Shown: positions 5,633 to 11,129 of the stretch, piece by piece
How the letters are laid out: each line of letters starts with the position of its first letter
Position numbering within the stretch: position 1 is the stretch's first letter
Assembly: GCA_045617585.1 (NCBI GenBank)
Contig: JAZLIW010000195.1
Span: 1-11,129 of the forward strand
Length of the DNA: 11,129 nucleotides
Direction: 5' to 3'
Source of the DNA: CAKRZE01 sp045617585
GTDB lineage: Bacteria > Bacillota > Clostridia > Oscillospirales > CAG-272
The notes under the pieces: generated by a model
Databases searched by the model: none
Told to the model about the DNA's origin: nothing
The model's input: the letters and a program-made list of their open reading frames with translations, nothing else
Position numbers and translations under genes: made by a program

Positions 5633-8438
5633 AAGCGACGGGACGGCGTATTCGATTTCCCTTGTGAACGCAAAAGAACTGCGGTTCGTCCTGAACGGAG
5701 AGGACGTCCGTCTTTCCGGGCGATATCTGTTCTGCCTTTCCGATACGGATATCCTGAAGGACGCACAATGGGAGTACGACGTGAAGACCCTGTCCTTCCT
5801 CCCGTATTTCTACAACGTCAACCTGAGCACCGCGATCATCGACGATCCGGTGTACGGGGAAATGCGGGAAAAGTACGGCTATCCCGATTTCTATCTGTTC
5901 CGTGAGCGCGGGAAGGATTACCGGGGCATCATCAAACTGACGGAAAGCGAATACGATCTCATCATGACGTTGCTCGTCTCGGCGGAGCGGAATATCGGCA
6001 ATCACGAGATCGACGCGCTGTGGTCCTGCCGTGCCCGTTCCGATATGATCGCAATCCTGAGGATCGCGGAGGCGGCGCACGCGGGAAAAAGCGGCGACGT
6101 GACGAACGAAATACTACGGTATATCCGCGAGAACCTGAAGGAGGACCTTTCTCTCCCGTCTCTCTGCCGGAAGTTCAAAATGAACCGTACCACTCTTGCC
6201 GAAACGGTTAAAAAGCTGACCGGAATGACGCCGGGGCAGTACGTTCTTTCGGAGCGCCTCGGGCAGAGCCGCCCGGATCTTTTGTTCACGCAGGTGACCG
6301 TGGAAGCGGTCGCGGAAAAATACGGCTTTTCGGACTTCAATTATTACATCCGTGCCTTCAAAAAGAAATACGGCGTGACACCGCTGCAATACCGGAAAAG
6401 CGGCTTTGAAAAGAGGATCAGCGAGGAAAAGCGCTGCCATCTGAAAAACGGCGGAACGGGGCTGATGACAGCCGAAGAATTCACCTCGTATCTGAACGCC
6501 GGGCTGGGGCTTGCCGTCATCCGTCTGCGCCGCGAGCCCGACAAATCGCGGTTCCTCGAACCGTTCCGGGCGTATCTCATGACCGGAAAAAACAACGTAC
6601 AGAATCACTGCTTCGGGTACGAGGATGACCTTCTTTCCTCCTTTGAGGATGCGGAGCGGATCCGGGCGGAACTGCTTTCGGCGCTGTTTTCGCTTGACGC
6701 GCCCAAGCCGTACCACGTGCTTCTGATGAAGCGCTGGTGCAGTCCGGCGCAGGAAAAGAAGCTGGGAGAACTGCTCGGCACCGTCTACGAAGAGAATTAC
6801 AGACGGGTCTGTGAGGCGGCGGAGTCCTTTCACGATAAGAATCTGTTCCGTCTCTTCGATTCGGTCGGAAAGATGGAAGAGAAGATCAAAGCGGCAGAAA
6901 AGCCGGAGATCGCCGCGCTGAACGAGCTTTGTCTGTCCTATAAAAACGCGTTCAACGCGCTCGCTGCCTTTGACGGGTCCGCGGAATGGACGGAAAGGCT
7001 GATCGACCGGGAAATCGAAATGCGGAAAGCGACCGGGTTCTTTCCCTCCCGGCCCTCGTGCGACGTGCTTTTCGGGCTGTTTCACGACAAAAATCCCGAA
7101 ATTCGTGCTTATATGGAGGAAAAATTCCCGGACGATTACTATCTGAAATACGATATCCATCGGATCAGACGGATGACGCCCTCCGAGATCAGAAAGCTCG
7201 ACGCCGACTTTTTCATGGACGAAAACGTCGGGTACGACCGGTACGGTCTGTTCCGCTCGGAGTATCTTCCGGATGCGGTCGTCAGCCGGGTCGAGTCCCG
7301 GGTCCGGGACCCCGTCGGCGGCAAAAAGCAGTTCCGGTTCCGTCTGATGGGGCTGTTTTCGGAGAGGCGTCTGTTCGTGATCCCCGACGAACCGGACGAG
7401 CTTCTGCCGGAGCTGCGGGAGGCGATCGAAACCGATCCCCGCTCGTACGATACCGAAGTCCTGGCGAAGTACGTCCTGAGCTGCCGCCACCCGGAGATCA
7501 AGGCTTACGCGGCGGAGCTGATCGAAAAGGGCGATCCGCGGCTGATTGTCAGCGCCATCCCGTCGTATTTCTGCTTCAACTATGAAAAAGGCGACCGGGA
7601 GCTCTTTGCCGAACGGCTGACGGCAGAGGAGAGCGAGACGAAAGAGTATTACCGGAGAGCGTTCCTGACGGCGATCGAAAACGGAGTGCCCGATCTGCCG
7701 CTCGAGGTCGTGCCCCACGTTTTCAGAAGTCTCAATTTCAGAGAGGTCAACAGCACGCGGGTGGTCTTTATTTCCGCCCTGTATCAGAACGGGATATACG
7801 ACGAAAGCGTGACCGAAGAGGGGCTCTTTGACGCCGATACCCGGATCAGAAGTTATGCCGGGAAGATGCGGGACCGCGTCCCGTATATCAGGACGAGGTA
7901 CCTGAACGCAAGGAACGCAGGGGACTACGTGCGGTTCTTTGAGAAAAAGGAACAAACGGGACACGAGATCGGAATCGGGCTCGGCGACCATATGGATCTG
8001 AAGGAGCTTTCGTCGTTTAATATAGACCCGATCGTGGAAAACAAATTTTACGATCATATTCTTTTGTGTATTGCCGCGAGAGTCAAGTTGATGACCGAAC
8101 AAAGAGTCGAGGGCTTTCTTGCGTATGCGGAAGGCAAGCCCGTCGGTTTCATTGACTGTGCAAGGCGGGATTTCTATCAGCATTTCCGGGGAATCCCGGA
8201 TGAGGTGAAGGCAGACGATATCGTCGTGACAAAGCCCGTCACCTTCGACGATCCGCACGTCGCGGAAGCGCTTTTACGGCGTGCCGCACGGTTTGCGGAA
8301 GAGGACGGACAAAAAGCGTGGGCGATCCTTTGCCGCACACGCGAAACGGAAGCGGAATGGGACGCGCTCATTTCCCTGTGCCGTAACGCGGGTCTTTCGG
8401 TTGTCGTGCCGGGGCGGGAAAAAATCCGTCAAAAGTGA
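5589..8438 (+). CDS. Giant AraC-family transcriptional regulator with C-terminal GNAT-like extension
   Basis: 949 aa, about three times the usual AraC length of 280-300. Residues 1-165 look like an AraC N-terminal sensing domain (GEDVRLSGRYLFCLSDTD). Residues 171-271 are a clear AraC/XylS double helix-turn-helix: VTNEILRYIRENLKEDLSLP at the start, and VAEKYGFSDFNYYIRAFKKK then YGVTPLQYRK at the end. Residues about 280-765 are mainly helical, with stretches such as HPEIKAYAAELIEKGDPRLI that resemble HEAT-like repeats; no named domain is recognised. Residues about 768-945 resemble a GNAT acetyltransferase fold (RTRYLNARNAGDYVRFF, then AYAEGKPVGFID, then VAEALLRRAARFAEEDGQKA), but the acetyl-CoA loop RxxGxG/A is replaced by DPHVAEAL, so it is probably inactive or diverged. 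No signal peptide or membrane helix is evident. ATG 5589 is the first possible in-frame start after a stop at 5559-5561 and has no ribosome site. The regulated genes are unknown. Confidence 0.85.
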   Translation: MNYEYSLIHVSERFESDGTAYSISLVNAKELRFVLNGEDVRLSGRYLFCLSDTDILKDAQWEYDVKTLSFLPYFYNVNLSTAIIDDPVYGEMREKYGYPDFYLFRERGKDYRGIIKLTESEYDLIMTLLVSAERNIGNHEIDALWSCRARSDMIAILRIAEAAHAGKSGDVTNEILRYIRENLKEDLSLPSLCRKFKMNRTTLAETVKKLTGMTPGQYVLSERLGQSRPDLLFTQVTVEAVAEKYGFSDFNYYIRAFKKKYGVTPLQYRKSGFEKRISEEKRCHLKNGGTGLMTAEEFTSYLNAGLGLAVIRLRREPDKSRFLEPFRAYLMTGKNNVQNHCFGYEDDLLSSFEDAERIRAELLSALFSLDAPKPYHVLLMKRWCSPAQEKKLGELLGTVYEENYRRVCEAAESFHDKNLFRLFDSVGKMEEKIKAAEKPEIAALNELCLSYKNAFNALAAFDGSAEWTERLIDREIEMRKATGFFPSRPSCDVLFGLFHDKNPEIRAYMEEKFPDDYYLKYDIHRIRRMTPSEIRKLDADFFMDENVGYDRYGLFRSEYLPDAVVSRVESRVRDPVGGKKQFRFRLMGLFSERRLFVIPDEPDELLPELREAIETDPRSYDTEVLAKYVLSCRHPEIKAYAAELIEKGDPRLIVSAIPSYFCFNYEKGDRELFAERLTAEESETKEYYRRAFLTAIENGVPDLPLEVVPHVFRSLNFREVNSTRVVFISALYQNGIYDESVTEEGLFDADTRIRSYAGKMRDRVPYIRTRYLNARNAGDYVRFFEKKEQTGHEIGIGLGDHMDLKELSSFNIDPIVENKFYDHILLCIAARVKLMTEQRVEGFLAYAEGKPVGFIDCARRDFYQHFRGIPDEVKADDIVVTKPVTFDDPHVAEALLRRAARFAEEDGQKAWAILCRTRETEAEWDALISLCRNAGLSVVVPGREKIRQK

Positions 8439-8468
8439 TCGGATAACATTGTTCGCAACATTTTTTCC

Positions 8469-8496
8469 TTGAAATCGGGGGAAAAACTGATATAAT
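8469..8496 (+). promoter_or_regulatory. Sigma-A promoter of the FtsH-like protease operon
   Basis: TTGAAA (8469-8474) and TATAAT (8491-8496) are 16 bp apart. Predicted start of transcription is about 8503, with a leader of about 55 nt to ATG 8558. No later promoter is obvious before the downstream genes. Confidence 0.7.
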
Positions 8497-8557
8497 TGCA
8501 GGCAGAGATGTAAAACAGAAAAAATCTTTCGCATTGTATCATAAGGAGAGAACAACA

Positions 8558-9850
8558 ATGACAACGGACAGCATACATAAGATTGCCGGGTATCAGAAAG
8601 AAAAACAGCAGATCGCGGAGCTGCAGAATATGCTTCTGCATCTGAAGGATTATGAGGATTCGGGGATCCGCATCCCGCGCGGCGTACTGCTCTACGGTGT
8701 TCCCGGCGTCGGAAAGACACAGCTTGCAAAATCGGTGATCTGTGAGGGGATCGCTTCGGTCGAGCTTTGCGCGGCAGACTGCGTCGGAGCAGATACGGGC
8801 GAAAAAATACAGACCGCATTCGGAAAAGCAAAAGAAAAAGTTCCTTGCGTGCTGATCGTGGACGAGCTTGACAAGATCGCCGAGACTTCCCCGCATTATC
8901 ACATGGAAGCAAACAGCAATGTCATGAAGATTCTGCTGCAGGAGCTTGACAAAAAGGACTTGGCGGGCGTTCTGGTGGTTGCGACCTGCAACGATTACCG
9001 GATGCTGAACGAAGCACTGCTCCGTGCGGGACGGTTTGACCGTATGATGGAGATCCTCCCGCCGTCGCCGGGCGACCGGGAAGAAATCATCCGCTACTAT
9101 CTTTCAGGGCTGAATATGCCGATGGAGCTGGATATCGGTTTCTTTGCGAAAATTACCGGTACGTTTACCGGCGCACAGCTTGAATGTATCGTGAACGAAG
9201 CGGCGATTTATGCCATGAACAACGGAAAAGCGATCACGATGGACGCGGTTCAGACGGTGATCGACCGGATGGTGTTCAAGGATGTTGAGGACATGACGAA
9301 GCTCGACCGGCGCAGAAAACAGGTCGCCATTCACGAAGCGGGACACGCCGTGATCGCGCTGGTTCTGAATCCCGAAAAGGTCAACGGGATTTCCATGGTT
9401 CCGGCAGGACACTCGATGGGACGGGTAAGAGTGATACCGGAAGACGTTGAGCCTTCCACCGTATCCGAATACGAAGATGAGATCACCGCACTGCTCGGCG
9501 GCATGGCGGCGGAAGATATTTTCACGAAGAACAGAAGTACCGGTGTGACCGACGATATGAATAAGGTTTCCCGCATTGTGGTCACACTTGTCACTAAGCT
9601 TGCCACGGCAGGTTTTGGTTGTTTCCGCTGTAACTTTTATGACGGACCGGCATGGGAATCGGAAGCGAAAACGCAGCGGATCGAAGACGCCGAAACGAAA
9701 ATCATGGAACGCTGTTATCAGCGGGCGGTCGATCTGCTGAACGAAAACAGACCTCTGGCCGAAGCCATTTATGAAAGGTTACTCGTTCAGTATTCCATGA
9801 CGCGGGACGAGATGATGGATTTGAAAGATAAATGGTGCGTTCAAAACTGA
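8558..9850 (+). CDS. Soluble FtsH-like AAA+ zinc metalloprotease
   Basis: 430 aa, against about 600-650 for FtsH. AAGGAG at 8543-8548 is 9 nt before ATG 8558. The AAA+ module has Walker A GVPGVGKT (47-54), Walker B VLIVDELD (98-105), a sensor-1 Asn near 145, and the second region of homology NEALLRAGRFDR (151-162). The M41 peptidase domain has the zinc site HEAGH (259-263), LLGGMAAED (312-320), and STGVTDDM (327-334), where Asp333 aligns with the third zinc ligand of FtsH. It should therefore use ATP to unfold and degrade proteins. Unlike FtsH it has no N-terminal membrane helices or periplasmic domain, so it is cytosolic. The pore-loop motif FVG of FtsH appears as CVGAD (75-79), with Cys in place of the aromatic residue. 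Hypothetical genes follow closely on the same strand. It is not the housekeeping ftsH; its substrates are unknown. Confidence 0.9.
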   Translation: MTTDSIHKIAGYQKEKQQIAELQNMLLHLKDYEDSGIRIPRGVLLYGVPGVGKTQLAKSVICEGIASVELCAADCVGADTGEKIQTAFGKAKEKVPCVLIVDELDKIAETSPHYHMEANSNVMKILLQELDKKDLAGVLVVATCNDYRMLNEALLRAGRFDRMMEILPPSPGDREEIIRYYLSGLNMPMELDIGFFAKITGTFTGAQLECIVNEAAIYAMNNGKAITMDAVQTVIDRMVFKDVEDMTKLDRRRKQVAIHEAGHAVIALVLNPEKVNGISMVPAGHSMGRVRVIPEDVEPSTVSEYEDEITALLGGMAAEDIFTKNRSTGVTDDMNKVSRIVVTLVTKLATAGFGCFRCNFYDGPAWESEAKTQRIEDAETKIMERCYQRAVDLLNENRPLAEAIYERLLVQYSMTRDEMMDLKDKWCVQN

Positions 9851-9866
9851 AATGAAGGTCAGAAAG

Positions 9867-10517
9867 ATGGAAATAAAAAATGCCGAAAAAATGCAAGTCA
9901 TTAAAAAAGTCCGACTGTTCGGGGAATCGGACGGACGTCCCGTCTTCCCGATCGAAAACAAGGCGATAAACGCTGTCGTGTGGCGGATCGTGCTGAAACT
10001 GCGCGAGTGGCGCTATTCCATGGGAAGAATCGACACGCTTGACGTCGTGTTTTCCTCCGTCCTCCCATATACCGGATACGATGACAGAACCGGAAAATAC
10101 AATGTCGGTGTATCTGAAGAAGACCTTTGTTCCCTCATCCGGGGAGAGAATACCGAGCTTTTATTCTCTGTTTTGGAAATGGCATTTTTGAAAATGTTCT
10201 GCGTTTCGGAAAATCTGTTTCGGGCTGACCTCATCGTGTGCAGAGCGGTCCGTGACGCCCGCGCGGGAGAGGAAATGTGCGCGTGCTGGCTGGACGACAG
10301 CACTGATGAAAAGGATGCCGCCTTATACGTCCGGGTCCTTGACGATTGCAGATTTGCGCCTCTGCTCTGCATCGCAAATATGGACGGAAGCGGCGAGAAA
10401 CGGTGGGAACTGCCGGAGGTGCCCGATCTTTCCTCTCTCGGCAGGCTGAAAATCGGCGAAGGAAAAGTAACGGTCGAAACCGAAAACGGAGAGGTATCTG
10501 CGTCGTTTGACGTATAA
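9867..10517 (+). CDS. Hypothetical protein, second gene of the protease operon
   Basis: 216 aa, no family recognised. An ATG at 9852 is also in frame, but ATG 9867 has GAAGG (9854-9858) 8 nt upstream and is preferred. The start is 16 bp after the protease stop, so the two genes are almost certainly co-transcribed. The protein begins MEIKNAEKMQVIKKVRLFGE and is soluble in appearance, with no signal peptide or membrane segment. A mixed alpha/beta middle part contains TLDVVFSSVLPYTGYDDRTG, and it carries several cysteines (MFCVSEN, MCACW). The end, GEGKVTVETENGEVSASFDV, looks like a beta hairpin. It might be an adaptor, substrate or immunity-like partner, but only context suggests this. Confidence 0.7.
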   Translation: MEIKNAEKMQVIKKVRLFGESDGRPVFPIENKAINAVVWRIVLKLREWRYSMGRIDTLDVVFSSVLPYTGYDDRTGKYNVGVSEEDLCSLIRGENTELLFSVLEMAFLKMFCVSENLFRADLIVCRAVRDARAGEEMCACWLDDSTDEKDAALYVRVLDDCRFAPLLCIANMDGSGEKRWELPEVPDLSSLGRLKIGEGKVTVETENGEVSASFDV

Positions 10518-10549
10518 GGAACGGACGTAATACGGAACAGATAAAAAAC

Positions 10550-10891
10550 ATGAAAATGCAGGCAGACGGAGAAATGAACGTCCGCTTGATGTTTGCCGCC
10601 TCTGCGCTGGGAATGCTTGATCTGATCGAAAAAGGGGAAATTACCGTTTCCGATGCCTCCATGACGTTTTTCCTGCCGATCATGATGAGAAGCGAAGAAA
10701 AATCAATGATCCATCTGACTTGTTCTATGGCAGAGGAGCTTGAAACGTACCCTCCGGCACGGCGGCGCGAGGCGGCGGAAAAAATCCGGGCGCTGTGTTA
10801 TGAACTGACGGCAGATTACAGCAGAGAAGACACTTTGAAAAAAGAGGAAAAGATTTCTTTTGACTTTTTTCATGGAGGTGCAGAAGAGTGA
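10550..10891 (+). CDS. Small hypothetical protein, third gene of the protease operon
   Basis: 113 aa, mainly helical: FAASALGMLDLIEKGEITVS, then MIHLTCSMAEELETYPPARR, then a charged tail. The ribosome site is poor (GGAAC at about 10533), so ATG 10550, 10556 or 10574 are all possible starts. The spacing of LGMLDLIEKGEITVSDA followed by an acidic helix recalls, from memory only, small uncharacterised proteins of the DUF3969 kind; this is not secure. It starts 32 bp after the previous stop and its stop overlaps the next start by 4 bp, so it belongs to the same transcript. Confidence 0.65.
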   Translation: MKMQADGEMNVRLMFAASALGMLDLIEKGEITVSDASMTFFLPIMMRSEEKSMIHLTCSMAEELETYPPARRREAAEKIRALCYELTADYSREDTLKKEEKISFDFFHGGAEE

Positions 10892-11129
10892 CAAACGAAG
10901 AATTTGAAAACCTGATCGTATCGGATATCATTACGCAGTATCCCGAATATGCGGACTGCCTCGAAAAGCAGTACCGCAGTGCGAAGGTGATCAAAAGAGA
11001 AAACACGGGACGCGGTTTTTTCACCGATTATGAAATAGCCGAAAAGAGCTGTCGGATCGACGGCTCACCCGATCTGATCCTCGGAAAACGTCAATGGAAT
11101 CTGAACGGGCTGAAATACGGCAGCGATTA
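10888..11129 (+). CDS. Hypothetical protein, 3' truncated by window, translationally coupled
   Basis: The GTG at 10888 overlaps the previous TGA (GTGA, 4 bp) and has GGAGG (10874-10878) 9 nt upstream, a strong sign of translational coupling. The 80 visible residues begin MTNEEFENLIVSDIITQYPE and continue through GRGFFTDYEIAEKS to LNGLKYGSD, with no stop before the window ends. From memory, short proteins with this arrangement (QYPEYA, GFFTDYE, GLKYG) are widespread hypotheticals that sometimes occur in tandem small-gene arrays; no function is established. No signal peptide or membrane helix is visible in the part present. Confidence 0.72.
   Translation, partial: MTNEEFENLIVSDIITQYPEYADCLEKQYRSAKVIKRENTGRGFFTDYEIAEKSCRIDGSPDLILGKRQWNLNGLKYGSD

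Noticed and set aside
6114..8258. Long open minus-strand frame opposite the AraC-type gene
   Set aside because: It is a mirror of the sense gene. The AraC helix-turn-helix on the plus strand is unambiguous and the antisense protein shows no recognisable domain.
8450..8466. Possible terminator after the AraC-type gene (TGTT-CGC-AACA then six T)
   Set aside because: The stem is only 4 bp and AT-rich, too weak to call with confidence.

Overview
The window looks like chromosomal DNA of a moderately GC-rich gut-type Clostridia bacterium (Oscillospiraceae/Christensenellales-like; inferred from style, not a marker gene). The support is AAGGAG-type ribosome sites, near-consensus sigma-A promoters, a secreted FIVAR-repeat protein, a tiny acidic peptide of the EPxxExxxFxxEDI kind, and a run of lineage-specific hypothetical genes. 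No tRNA, rRNA, CRISPR array or transposase gene was seen.

Layout. (1) 1-201 is the 3' end of a glutamate synthase (GltA) on the + strand. (2) About 206-540 is a 335-bp element with 69-bp imperfect terminal inverted repeats. It lies between two convergent genes, carries a terminator-like hairpin for each direction, and supplies the last codons and the stop of the next gene. (3) 514-1680 (-) is an imidazolonepropionase-like amidohydrolase with its own promoter. (4) 1681-2055 is a divergent intergenic region with two promoters, a palindrome and a structured leader. (5) 2056-4536 (+) is a secreted protein with about seven FIVAR-like repeats and a distinct C-terminal domain. It is followed by a 37-aa acidic peptide gene (4575-4688) and a bidirectional terminator. 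(6) 4786-5322 (-) is a small membrane protein whose near-perfect promoter leaves almost no 5' leader. (7) 5589-8438 (+) is a 949-aa AraC-type regulator with a very long C-terminal extension ending in a degenerate GNAT-like domain. A small basic upstream ORF containing a 12-bp tandem repeat precedes and overlaps it. (8) 8558 to the window end (+) is a probable operon: a soluble FtsH-like AAA+ zinc protease, two hypothetical proteins, and the start of a third that overlaps its predecessor by 4 bp.

How the parts may work together. The surface protein and the 37-aa peptide appear co-transcribed, as they share one promoter and one terminator. The FtsH-like gene and its three followers look like one transcription unit driven from about 8469-8496, so the protease may act on or with the small proteins; this is inference from spacing only. 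The giant AraC protein is the only regulator here, and its targets cannot be read from the sequence. The best candidates for something undescribed are the inverted-repeat element that remodels gene ends, the AraC/HEAT-like/GNAT-like fusion with its repeat-bearing upstream ORF, and the membrane-anchor-less FtsH protease operon.
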